Shown here piece after piece: positions 6,336-13,010 of a stretch of 20,868 nt of DNA. Both the position numbers and the translations under genes were made by a program. Location of the stretch: NCBI GenBank assembly GCA_038061695.1, contig JBBTYT010000019.1, positions 1 through 20,868 on the forward strand, read 5' to 3'. Under the pieces are notes generated by a model. The model did no database searches and was not told the origin of the DNA. It saw only the letters and a list, made by a program, of their open reading frames with translations. This DNA is from M10-OD1-4 sp038061695. Its GTDB lineage: Bacteria; Patescibacteriota; Minisyncoccia; GWC2-36-17; M10-OD1-4. Position 1 is the first letter of the stretch; every line of letters starts with the position of its first letter.

Positions 6336-6371
6336 AACAAAAAAAGCCTGCGTAGGCAGACTTGTTTTGTT
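6336..6371 (+). terminator. Terminator after DUF3800 copy 2
   Basis: A GCCT-GCGT-AGGC hairpin is flanked by an A-rich left arm (ACAAAAAAA) and a T-rich right arm (CTTGTTTTGT). It sits about 40 bases after the DUF3800 stop. Confidence 0.5.
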
Positions 6372-6553
6372 AGAAGTAGCGTCTAGACAAGTGATACTCT
6401 TGAGCTACGCGAATGTTTCATATCATTATTCATTCACACCCAGGATTCTCCGAGGGAATACTCAAGCACTTGAAAAGTTATTATTGCATACTTCTATTAA
6501 AAGTATAATACTCTCTACCAAAAAAGTCAAGAGTTACTCTTGTACAATACAAG
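6372..6553 (+). other. Gene-free spacer ending in two overlapping palindromes beside the IS
   Basis: I see no gene here. At its right end two overlapping palindromes occur: CAAGAGTTACTCTTG (6528-6542) and CTTGTACAATACAAG (6539-6553). The second ends exactly where the left terminal repeat of the IS begins. They may be the insertion target or the outer edge of the element. Confidence 0.5.
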
Positions 6554-6571
6554 ATGAGCCCCAAATGAAAG
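6554..6571 (+). repeat. Left terminal inverted repeat of the IS
   Basis: ATGAGCCCCAAATGAAAG pairs with 7893-7910 at 17 of 18 positions. Confidence 0.75.
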
Positions 6572-6580
6572 TCCATTCTA

Positions 6581-6616
6581 ACGCAAGATGAGCCCGTAAG
6601 GGCTCATTGGTTGCGT
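6581..6616 (+). promoter_or_regulatory. Subterminal hairpin of the IS, ahead of the transposase
   Basis: ATGAGCCC and GGGCTCAT form a perfect 8-base stem with a GTAA loop, extended by ACGCAA/TTGCGT after a small internal loop. The stem repeats the core of the terminal repeat. It lies 30 bases before ATG 6647. Such hairpins in other IS elements limit transposase expression from outside transcription; that role is inferred here. Confidence 0.55.
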
Positions 6617-6646
6617 TTACGCAAGTCATTGGTATCATTGATAGTT

Positions 6647-7921
6647 ATGACAATAACAATGAACGACTCACATATAACGAGTATCGCACAAGTCAGGGAA
6701 TTTTCAAAGGTCGCAAGGGTTATCGAGTTTAAAGGAGAATCAAGAAAAGAGAAATATGAATGGATTGGTGAAGTCCTCATTCGATTCCGTTACTTTTCAT
6801 TGCGGAAGAAGGATAAGTCCTACATCAAGGAGTATTTGATGAGAATAACCGGATATTCCGACCCACAGATAACAAGATTGATAGCTAGAAAGAAAAAGAC
6901 TGGCAAAGTGTTTTTGAACGAAACAAGACGGTATTCTTTCCCAAAAATATATACTCCAAACGATGTCGCTTTGTTGATTAAGACGGATACCGCTCATGAA
7001 AGGCTGTCCGGTCCGGCAACAAAAAGAATTTTTGCCAGAGAGTATGAAGTATTCGGGAATAAGGAATATGCGAGGTTAAAAGATATTTCCTCGTCTCACA
7101 TTTACAACCTGAGGAACAGGAGGCAATACATTTCCAATGTTAAATTCTTTGTCAAAACAAAAGCTTGCAAGGTTAGTATTGGAGAGAGAAGAAAGCCGGA
7201 TAATCAAGGTAAACCGGGATATTTACGAGTAGATACGGTGCATCAGGGCGATTTAGACAAAGAAAAGGGAGTTTATCACATCAATATCGTTGATGAAATT
7301 GTCCAATGGGAAGTTGTCGGTTGTGTTGAGAAAATATCAGAATACTATCTCAAGCCGTTGCTTGAGCAGTTTCCTTTCAAAATATTTAATTTCCATTCGG
7401 ATAACGGATCGGAATATATCAATCGGGTGGTGGCGAGATTGTTGAATAAACTACTGATTGATCAGACAAAATCAAGACCGAGTCATTCTGGAGACAACGG
7501 ACTGGCGGAAACCAAGAACGGAGCTATTATCAGGAAGCATATGGGATACATTCATATTCCTCAAAGATATGCCAATAAAATCAATGAATTTTATCAAAAA
7601 TATTTCAATGTTTATCTGAATTATCACAGACCCTGCGGATATGCAACGGATGTTATCAATGAAAAAGGAAAGATCAGAAAGATCTACAAGTCATATATGA
7701 CGCCTTGCGAGAAGTTAAAATCAATTGAAAATGCAAATCAATATCTGAAAGACGGAGTAACCTTGGAGATATTGGACAATATCGCTAATGAAAAAAGCGA
7801 TAACGAATTTGCAGCTTTAATGCAAAAAGAAAAAGGAGAATTATTTAATAAATTTAAACAGTCAAAGCTTCGATCATCTATGACTTCCGTTTCTTTCATT
7901 TCGGGCTCATATGTTGATTAG
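6647..7921 (+). CDS. IS transposase, DDE integrase-type catalytic core
   Basis: The protein has 424 residues from ATG 6647. Residues about 55-95 form a helix-turn-helix-like region (KEYLMRITGYSDPQITRLI). The DDE core contains GYLRVDTVHQGD (Asp196), NFHSDNGSEY (Asp252) and DNGLAETKNG (Glu288), so all three catalytic acids are present and the frame is intact. It would cut and join the IS ends. Starts at TTG 6611 (inside the subterminal hairpin) and ATG 6659 are also open; I prefer 6647 or 6659. The right terminal repeat is translated as part of the C-terminus, and the last codons with the TAG (7919-7921) lie beyond the repeat, apparently in target DNA. Confidence 0.88.
   Translation: MTITMNDSHITSIAQVREFSKVARVIEFKGESRKEKYEWIGEVLIRFRYFSLRKKDKSYIKEYLMRITGYSDPQITRLIARKKKTGKVFLNETRRYSFPKIYTPNDVALLIKTDTAHERLSGPATKRIFAREYEVFGNKEYARLKDISSSHIYNLRNRRQYISNVKFFVKTKACKVSIGERRKPDNQGKPGYLRVDTVHQGDLDKEKGVYHINIVDEIVQWEVVGCVEKISEYYLKPLLEQFPFKIFNFHSDNGSEYINRVVARLLNKLLIDQTKSRPSHSGDNGLAETKNGAIIRKHMGYIHIPQRYANKINEFYQKYFNVYLNYHRPCGYATDVINEKGKIRKIYKSYMTPCEKLKSIENANQYLKDGVTLEILDNIANEKSDNEFAALMQKEKGELFNKFKQSKLRSSMTSVSFISGSYVD
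7893..7910 (-). repeat. Right terminal inverted repeat of the IS
   Basis: CTTTCATTTCGGGCTCAT is the inverted partner of 6554-6571 and is read through by the transposase gene. Confidence 0.75.
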
Positions 7922-8455
7922 AAAAGACTGAAAGCACTTGCTTGGTATGACTCCGACATTCAAAATAATGCGCTAATTCTTATTGATGAGGTTATAACGC
8001 AAATGCACATCATACACAAGCAGGTTGGAGAATTTTTTGGACAAGTTCCTTATGCTTCTTGGAAACAAAAAAAAGGTGTTGAGCTAGTTAGAATTATGCA
8101 GGCAGGAATAAATGAAGTTATAACTAATAATGGATATTTGTCTGATGATCGAAAAATGAAATATATGGGAATGGTTTCGAAGCTTTCAAAATTACACGCC
8201 CTTGTTATGCCTGGCGAGGAAGCTGTGAAGATCGTAAATGATTTGCAATTCTTTCAATCAATTCGTGAAGCGATACGAAAGCAGACTGTATTACCACACG
8301 CAATATTTCCTGAGGAAACTGAGAGTGCTATTCGTAGTTTGATGCAAGACTCTATTCAAGCTGAAGGAATTGTTGAGGAGATGCAGACAAAAAGATTTAT
8401 TGAGTCTATCTATTTTGAAACTGTGCGAGTTTATAGAGAGTATTTGCCAGTATAA
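7922..8455 (+). pseudogene. hsdR: C-terminal fragment of HsdR, type I R-M restriction subunit
   Basis: Directly after the transposase stop the frame reads KRLKALAWYDSDIQNNALIL, then FFGQVPYASWKQKKGVELVR, MVSKLSKLHALVMPGEEA and DLQFFQSIREAIRK, ending with EETESAIRSLMQDSIQAEG. The order of a helical LSK-ALVMP segment, an FFQ-I-A segment and an ESAIR-L segment resembles the C-terminal helical domain of HsdR proteins. HsdR is normally about 1000 residues with an endonuclease and two helicase domains; only about 178 residues remain and no start codon precedes the homology. ATG 8003 could start a 150-residue product. I infer that IS insertion or a deletion from it removed the rest. The identification rests on family memory. 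Confidence 0.6.
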
Positions 8456-8621
8456 ATTTACAGACTTTAACTATATCTGATATTTTTTTTCTGATCGCTT
8501 TCCCATTCAAAATTCATTTTCCAGATCTCTAGAAAAATTGTTTCGCCTTATCAAGTTGCGATCTAGTGAAAATAATACGTATAATGATAACAAGAAAAAT
8601 ATTTTTTAGATTTTTAATGCA
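8456..8621 (+). other. Gene-free spacer upstream of the ATP-grasp promoter
   Basis: AT-rich sequence with no credible ORF, RNA gene or terminator that I can see. It separates the R-M debris from the ATP-grasp transcription unit. Confidence 0.5.
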
Positions 8622-8650
8622 TTGACATTAATTAATGAATAATATACACT
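8622..8650 (+). promoter_or_regulatory. Sigma70-type promoter of the ATP-grasp gene
   Basis: TTGACA (8622-8627) is a perfect -35, followed by a 17-base spacer and TACACT (8645-8650). Transcription would start near 8657, giving an unusually long leader of about 208 bases before ATG 8865. Confidence 0.7.
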
Positions 8651-8656
8651 TTAGAT

Positions 8657-8864
8657 ATGCTAAGACAAATAAACGATACTTTCTTTTTCTTCTTTTTTAC
8701 CAGTGGCTCTCGTGGTGTTGTTTAATGTGGTCTGAAATCTTCATTAAAAGCCCCGCGAGAGCGGGGCTTTTAATTTTGGAGATCGAGAATTTTGCTCACA
8801 TACGAACAAAATTTTCGGTTTCTAAGATGAAACTGAATAGCACATTAACAAAGGAGAGAAGAGC
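8657..8864 (+). promoter_or_regulatory. Structured 5' leader with possible terminator/antiterminator switch
   Basis: The predicted leader contains a strong hairpin (8746-8771: AAAAGCCCCGC, loop GAGA, GCGGGGCTTTT) and a second hairpin (8784-8817: CGAGAATTTTG with CAAAATTTTCG, one G-U). An upstream segment, GCTCTCGTGG (8706-8715), can pair with 8753-8762 through ten pairs including one G-U, which would disrupt the first hairpin. That is the layout of an attenuator or riboswitch. I do not recognise a known riboswitch class. Confidence 0.45.
8746..8771 (+). terminator. Strong GC hairpin with T-tract in the ATP-grasp leader
   Basis: An 11-base perfect stem with a GAGA loop and a T4 then AATTTT tail. 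It lies inside the predicted leader rather than after a gene, so it is either an attenuator for the downstream gene or the end of an unseen short transcript. Confidence 0.65.
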
Positions 8865-10148
8865 ATGAGCGAGATAACAAAGAACGTAATCCGAATTCAT
8901 AACCCAATGAGCGCGCTTCCGTCGTTTTCATTCAAGGGAATAGAAGCGTACTCTACTAGGGCAATGATTCTTCGAGGTGGCATAACAATTGTAGCAGATT
9001 GTGGAAATTCAAATTTGTTACTGTTCGCACATAAATATTTGCAGCACCTTGGTTTTGGTCCTGATAAGTTGATCTTGATTAAGACGTCAGAAGATGGTGA
9101 TTTGTATCAAGCGATTTTAAATGATAAAGGTTTGTGTGCGAGAATATCTGACTTTATCAGGAATGAGGGATATAAAATCGAATTCTTTTGCACACGAAAT
9201 AACATCGAGGAAAAATTTGTCAGCAGTCTGGGATTGAATTGGGATGATGTCATCTCACATCCGAGTTCTTTAGCTGATATTTGGAATAATAAGTCAGTAT
9301 TTCGTTCCATTGTAAAATCACACGAACTAGAGCATTTGTTCCCTGCGTATTGCATTGTAAATAACGCACAGGAACTCGATCATTGTGTTATAAAAATGCT
9401 TTACAAATATCCAGAGTTGGTTATCAAGCGACCACTATGGGCTTCTGGTCTCGGAATGGTTTTTGGTGACGATTCAACGATTACAGAACGATACATTTCA
9501 CAACATCAAGGAGTACCGGCAGATACAATTATTGAGAGAGCTCTAGGTGCGGATAGCATATCGATGTCAATCGTTACTATGTTTGACAAGGGACAAATTA
9601 CTGATAGGTGGTTCACCGAACAAGAATGCTCACGACGAGGTGATTCAATAATTCACGAGGGCTTAATTCTTGGTGATATGCCGAATGTTAGTATTCACGA
9701 CACAGACTGGATGGAACAGGTAACGGTCCCACTCTACAAACTCGTACTCAGAGATCATCCACAACTTACAGGCATCGTCAACTTCGATTGCCTACGACAC
9801 GATAATGAGCGATTTATATTGGAATGTAATGCGAGAATAACGTTTTCGACTTATCTGCAGGAGATAAGACGAGTTCTTTTGTTGGCCAGAGGAATTGTTC
9901 CTGGGAATGGAATATCAGAAGTGACATGCCTAATTGGTAAGATTGTTATAGGTCAAGATTGTAGTTTTGAGTTTTTACAAACCGCTCTTGGTCAAACTCT
10001 TCTTACTGATCAGAACCAAAGTGGAGTTATTCCGATTGTGCTCGGCTGTATTCCAAATGTTGGATACTTCTATTGTGTGGCGATAGCTGATTCTTACAAA
10101 GATGCGCTCGGAATTATGAACGATGCTCGAATGAAGCTCAAGAGATAA
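8865..10148 (+). CDS. ATP-grasp ligase family protein
   Basis: A 427-residue protein begins at ATG 8865 after a clear AAAGGAGAG ribosome binding site. Residues about 25-140 form a pre-ATP-grasp-like domain. The ATP-grasp core follows: NNKSVFR (Lys143), LVIKRPLWASGLGM (Lys188 and a glycine loop), TIIERALG (Glu224), GIVNFDCLR (Asp308) and FILECNARIT (Glu320, Asn322, Arg324), which matches the nucleotide and metal binding pattern of the superfamily. These enzymes activate a carboxylate with ATP and join it to an amine or thiol. Architecture is closest in my reading to amino-acid or peptide ligases, but the substrate cannot be read. Arg codons include many CGA and GC content seems higher than downstream, suggesting transfer. 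A leader with a possible switch precedes it; an N-formylglutamate amidohydrolase-family gene follows. Confidence 0.82.
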   Translation: MSEITKNVIRIHNPMSALPSFSFKGIEAYSTRAMILRGGITIVADCGNSNLLLFAHKYLQHLGFGPDKLILIKTSEDGDLYQAILNDKGLCARISDFIRNEGYKIEFFCTRNNIEEKFVSSLGLNWDDVISHPSSLADIWNNKSVFRSIVKSHELEHLFPAYCIVNNAQELDHCVIKMLYKYPELVIKRPLWASGLGMVFGDDSTITERYISQHQGVPADTIIERALGADSISMSIVTMFDKGQITDRWFTEQECSRRGDSIIHEGLILGDMPNVSIHDTDWMEQVTVPLYKLVLRDHPQLTGIVNFDCLRHDNERFILECNARITFSTYLQEIRRVLLLARGIVPGNGISEVTCLIGKIVIGQDCSFEFLQTALGQTLLTDQNQSGVIPIVLGCIPNVGYFYCVAIADSYKDALGIMNDARMKLKR

Positions 10149-10166
10149 AGTAGGTAAAGTGAACAT

Positions 10167-10198
10167 AAAGAGCCATTCTTCAGAGTGGCTCTCTTTTT
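10167..10198 (+). terminator. Rho-independent terminator after the ATP-grasp gene
   Basis: AGAGCCA and TGGCTCT form a perfect arm pair around a short loop, followed by CTTTTTCTTTT. It begins about 20 bases after the stop and ends just before the next promoter. Confidence 0.8.
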
Positions 10199-10205
10199 CT
10201 TTTTA

Positions 10206-10223
10206 TGCTATAATATTGAAAGT
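10206..10223 (+). promoter_or_regulatory. Extended -10 promoter of the N-formylglutamate amidohydrolase-like gene
   Basis: TGCTATAAT (10206-10214) is a perfect extended -10. Only 9 bases separate it from ATG 10224, so the transcript should begin at or near the start codon. Confidence 0.6.
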
Positions 10224-11003
10224 ATGAAGTATTATAATCAAATTAAAAAACCTAGATCATCACTTATTTTCACGTGTGAACATGCTTCTGATGTAATCCC
10301 ATCGGAGTATTCAAATTTAGGGTTGACAATACATGAACTGAAATATTCAAAAGACTTGTTTGATCCTGGATCGTTACTCTTAGCATCGGATTTAGCGCAG
10401 GATTTTAATGCTAGTTTACTATATACAAAGTTTTCACGACTTCTTATTGACGCAAATCGCTTTTTAGGTGCTGAAACAAATAAAAATAATACTTATCATG
10501 CAGCTGCGTTGAAAACAGAACTTTTAATTGAAGATGCAAAAGGTGAGCGTTTAGTTACTATACAAGGTAACAAGATGGAAAACTTATGGAATGAGGAAAC
10601 ATATCGTTGGGATAAATATGTTAGTCCGTATTATAGAGCAATCGAAAAGTTAGCACAACAGAATCTTAAAAATTTTGGTCAAGTTTATATTTTTCAAATA
10701 CATTCTTTTTATCCAAAATACAATGGTGAAGTCCGGAAAATTGATATCGGTGTTATTCATAATAAATTACCGCTTGCCAAGAGGTTAATCTATTCGATGC
10801 GTAATACGACAAAACTCTGTATTGGTGATAATGAGCCGTGGGGGATGAAGGCAGTTGGTGGTGGTTTACTTGAGCCTTTACAGAAACGCAGAGGTATATC
10901 AGTCATTGGTCTTGATATAAATAATAAACTTCTGAGAAAGCAAAAAGATATTCTCAGAATTAAGAATATATTAGCAAACGCAATCAGAGATATGATATTT
11001 TGA
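10224..11003 (+). CDS. N-formylglutamate amidohydrolase family protein
   Basis: From ATG 10224 the protein has 259 residues. It contains SSLIFTCEHASDVIP near the N-terminus, KFSRLLIDANRFL around residues 69-81, VYIFQIHSFYPKY, and GDNEPWGMK, in the order and spacing of the N-formylglutamate amidohydrolase family. Characterised members release formate from N-formylglutamate in histidine breakdown; many homologues outside that pathway have unknown substrates. No hut genes are here. The adjacent ATP-grasp ligase hints at metabolism of a modified amino acid or peptide, which is inference. A longer frame from 10185 is open, but it would begin inside the terminator and upstream of the promoter, so 10224 is preferred. 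It ends in TGA, evidence that TGA is a stop in this organism. Confidence 0.85.
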   Translation: MKYYNQIKKPRSSLIFTCEHASDVIPSEYSNLGLTIHELKYSKDLFDPGSLLLASDLAQDFNASLLYTKFSRLLIDANRFLGAETNKNNTYHAAALKTELLIEDAKGERLVTIQGNKMENLWNEETYRWDKYVSPYYRAIEKLAQQNLKNFGQVYIFQIHSFYPKYNGEVRKIDIGVIHNKLPLAKRLIYSMRNTTKLCIGDNEPWGMKAVGGGLLEPLQKRRGISVIGLDINNKLLRKQKDILRIKNILANAIRDMIF

Positions 11004-11103
11004 TTTTGTACGCTGGATTTTTCTTTTAGAAGGAATAAATAATGAATTCGTCACTAACTCTTTTTTATAAAATTTAAAAACATCTACCATAATTACACAA
11101 TAA

Positions 11104-11119
11104 TGTTATTATATTTTAT
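11104..11119 (+). promoter_or_regulatory. Extended -10 promoter of the EEP hydrolase gene
   Basis: TGTTATTAT (11104-11112) fits the TGN plus -10 form and ends 7 bases before ATG 11120. No ribosome binding site is visible between, so initiation is probably leaderless. Confidence 0.5.
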
Positions 11120-11884
11120 ATGAAACTGGTTACTTTAAATACATGGGGAGGTAGAGCTGGAAAAGAAAAGCTTCTCTCTTTTTTAAAAAAATATGAAGAT
11201 ACAGATATATTTTCTCTTCAAGAGGTTTGGTCTGCCCCTTATGATCATTTGGACGGAGCGCATGTAGGTGGAACGAAGATGAATCAGAAGGATGTTATGG
11301 TATACGGTATGCAAGAAATATCGGCGACATTGTCAAGCCATACAGCATCTTTTCATTCGCATCATCTGGATAATTACGGTCTTATGATGCTTGTCAAAAA
11401 TAATTTAAATATTGTTGAAGAGGGAGATATATTTGTTTACAAGTATAAAGGATATATTCCTGATGGAGACATTGGAAATCATGCGCGTAATATTCAATAC
11501 GTTACCATACAAACAAAAGATGGATTAATAACTATTATTAATTTTCATGGATTGTGGAATGGAAAAGGAAAGGGTGATACAGAAGATAGAATCAATCAAT
11601 CAAAAAATATTCTTGATTTTATAAAAAATCTTCAAGGGGAATATATTTTATGCGGTGATTTTAATCTTTTGCCTGATACAAAAAGCATTAAGATTTTTGA
11701 AGATTATGGTATGCGAAATTTAATAAAAGATTACGGTGTTAAATCAACAAGAACATCTTTTTATGAGAAAAGTGAAAAGCACGCGGATTATATTTTTATA
11801 AGCAAAGGGATTAAAATAAAAGACTTTAAGGTATTTAATGACGAAGTGTCGGATCATCTGCCTATTCTTTTGGAATTTAACTAA
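11120..11884 (+). CDS. Endonuclease/exonuclease/phosphatase (EEP) family hydrolase
   Basis: This 254-residue protein shows the EEP metal and catalytic motifs in order: MKLVTLNTWGG (Asn7), FSLQEVW (Glu35), INFHGLW (His143), ILCGDFNLLPD (Asp180, Asn182), HADYIF (Asp223) and VSDHLPI (Asp245, His246). The family cleaves phosphodiester or phosphate ester bonds and includes DNase I, AP endonucleases, sphingomyelinases and inositol phosphatases. No signal peptide is present, so it acts in the cytoplasm. The sequence does not settle whether the substrate is nucleic acid or a small phosphate ester. Full length. The SGNH hydrolase starts 10 bases after its stop, which suggests an operon. Confidence 0.88.
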   Translation: MKLVTLNTWGGRAGKEKLLSFLKKYEDTDIFSLQEVWSAPYDHLDGAHVGGTKMNQKDVMVYGMQEISATLSSHTASFHSHHLDNYGLMMLVKNNLNIVEEGDIFVYKYKGYIPDGDIGNHARNIQYVTIQTKDGLITIINFHGLWNGKGKGDTEDRINQSKNILDFIKNLQGEYILCGDFNLLPDTKSIKIFEDYGMRNLIKDYGVKSTRTSFYEKSEKHADYIFISKGIKIKDFKVFNDEVSDHLPILLEFN

Positions 11885-11894
11885 TTACGATTTA

Positions 11895-12506
11895 ATGAAA
11901 ATAATATATTATATTATAGGGATTTTTATTATAATAGGTTTTGTTTATCTATATTTTTCAAATAAAGAGCCTATTACCAATTATCCTTCAAGTGGTGTTG
12001 ATATAATCGCTTTCGGCGATTCTTTAGTTGAAGGCGTTGGCGCATCTAGTGGAAATGACTTTGTTTCTATTCTTTCTAAAAATATAGGAAGACCAATCGT
12101 TAATTTAGGGCGTTCAGGAGATACTACTAGAGATGGACTTCTGCGTATCAATCAATTAGATAATTATAAACCGAAAGTCGTTTTGCTGTTATTTGGAGGG
12201 AATGACCATATAAGAAAATTACCTATTGAGGAAACTCAAAAAAATCTTGAATTGATGATTGAAAATATTCAAGCTCGTGGAGCTATAGTATTTTTGCTTG
12301 GAGTGAGAGGCGGACTTTTAAATGATCCATTTGATACTATCTTTGAATATTTACGCGATAAATATCATACAGCTTATCTTTCGGATCTGCTTGATGGAAT
12401 ATTCGGCAATGCGCGATATCTCTCTGATGTCGTGCATCCTAATGATATTGGCCATAATATGATTGCTGAAAGAATTTATCCTATATTAATTCAATTACTT
12501 AAATAA
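11895..12506 (+). CDS. SGNH/GDSL-family hydrolase with N-terminal membrane anchor
   Basis: The 203-residue protein starts at ATG 11895 with a hydrophobic segment (residues 3-21) that would anchor it in the membrane or act as an uncleaved signal. The SGNH blocks follow: IIAFGDSLVEG with Ser43, NLGRSGDTT with Gly72, LFGGNDHI with Asn103, and LSDVVHPND with Asp178 and His181. The catalytic triad and oxyanion residues are complete. Relatives include TesA-like lysophospholipases, thioesterases and arylesterases acting on envelope lipids or esters. It lies between the EEP hydrolase and the TfoX-like gene with gaps of 10 and 5 bases, so all three are probably one operon. An ORF extension to 11838 overlaps the EEP gene and adds no family sequence. 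Confidence 0.88.
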   Translation: MKIIYYIIGIFIIIGFVYLYFSNKEPITNYPSSGVDIIAFGDSLVEGVGASSGNDFVSILSKNIGRPIVNLGRSGDTTRDGLLRINQLDNYKPKVVLLLFGGNDHIRKLPIEETQKNLELMIENIQARGAIVFLLGVRGGLLNDPFDTIFEYLRDKYHTAYLSDLLDGIFGNARYLSDVVHPNDIGHNMIAERIYPILIQLLK

Positions 12507-12511
12507 TATAT

Positions 12512-12892
12512 ATGAAAAGAAATGAATTTGTCGCATATTTAGTGGAGGAGCTACTTTCTCCTCTTGGTGGCGTAACTGCCAGAGCGATGTTTGGCGGTTT
12601 TGGTATTTATAAAGATGGAGCTATAGTTGGTATTGTGGTTGATGATGAGTTGTATCTCAAAGTTGATGAAACAAATAAAGCAGAATACGAAAAGATGGGG
12701 AGCAAACCATTTTCATATAAAAAAAATGATGGTAAAAATGTTGCGATGTCATATTGGAATATATCTTCTGAAATTATTGAGAATCCAAAAGAGCTCCTTC
12801 GTTTAGTTGAGGAATCTTATGAAATCTCTCTCTTCCTGTTTGTCCAAGAGCGTAAGCGATTGGTTACAAATAGCAGTACAGCGAGGCTTTAG
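12512..12892 (+). CDS. TfoX N-terminal domain family protein, atypical C-terminus
   Basis: Residues 1-105 match the TfoX-N fold: NEFVAYLVEELLSPLGGVTA, RAMFGGFGIYKDGAIVGIVV, DDELYLKVDE, KPFSYKKNDGKNVAMSYWNI and NPKELLRLVEESYEISL. Family proteins include the competence regulator domain of TfoX/Sxy and many small stand-alone proteins of unknown role. The last 20 residues (FLFVQERKRLVTNSSTARL) do not resemble the usual Lys-rich end. A different frame at 12886-12950 encodes ALAESYKKEAGKKGSKKKMV, which would fit such a tail, so an insertion or frameshift near 12826-12890 is possible. The conserved domain is complete either way. It closes the EEP-SGNH-TfoX cluster. Confidence 0.8.
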   Translation: MKRNEFVAYLVEELLSPLGGVTARAMFGGFGIYKDGAIVGIVVDDELYLKVDETNKAEYEKMGSKPFSYKKNDGKNVAMSYWNISSEIIENPKELLRLVEESYEISLFLFVQERKRLVTNSSTARL

Positions 12893-12952
12893 CCGAGTCG
12901 TATAAAAAAGAGGCTGGAAAGAAAGGAAGTAAGAAAAAGATGGTATGATAGA

Positions 12953-12981
12953 TTGACAATATTTTTTAAAAATTTTACAAT
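12953..12981 (+). promoter_or_regulatory. Sigma70-type promoter of the SHOCT gene
   Basis: TTGACA (12953-12958), a 17-base spacer and TACAAT (12976-12981). The transcription start would be near 12988, about 23 bases before ATG 13011. Confidence 0.75.
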
Positions 12982-13010
12982 TTAATTATAAATATTAACA
13001 AAATAATTTT

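Larger units (their letters stand above)
6554..7910 (+). mobile_element. Insertion sequence with DDE transposase, about 1.36 kb
   Basis: The element is bounded by 18-base inverted repeats with 17 matches: ATGAGCCCCAAATGAAAG at 6554-6571 and its complement form CTTTCATTTCGGGCTCAT at 7893-7910. It contains one transposase gene. The exact outer ends are uncertain because similarity fades outward and no clear target duplication is visible. Host sequence resembling HsdR resumes within about 12 bases of the right end. The transposase resembles a widespread group with an integrase-type core; I am not sure of the formal IS family (IS481-like or an unclassified group). Confidence 0.75.

Noticed and set aside
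6380..6480. Possible tRNA-like segment in the spacer before the IS
   Set aside because: I could not fold a cloverleaf with a T-loop and acceptor stem on either strand.
6304..6591. A 95-codon ORF between the DUF3800 gene and the IS transposase
   Set aside because: It runs through a terminator, two palindromes and the IS left terminal repeat, and its translation has no recognisable pattern.
8635..8868. A 77-codon ORF ahead of the ATP-grasp gene
   Set aside because: It starts inside the promoter and is translated through a perfect terminator hairpin and the ribosome binding site; composition is not protein-like.
12886..12950. Independent short gene encoding a Lys-rich peptide
   Set aside because: The open stretch has no start codon and no upstream coding in frame; it is treated only as a possible displaced tail of the TfoX-like gene.
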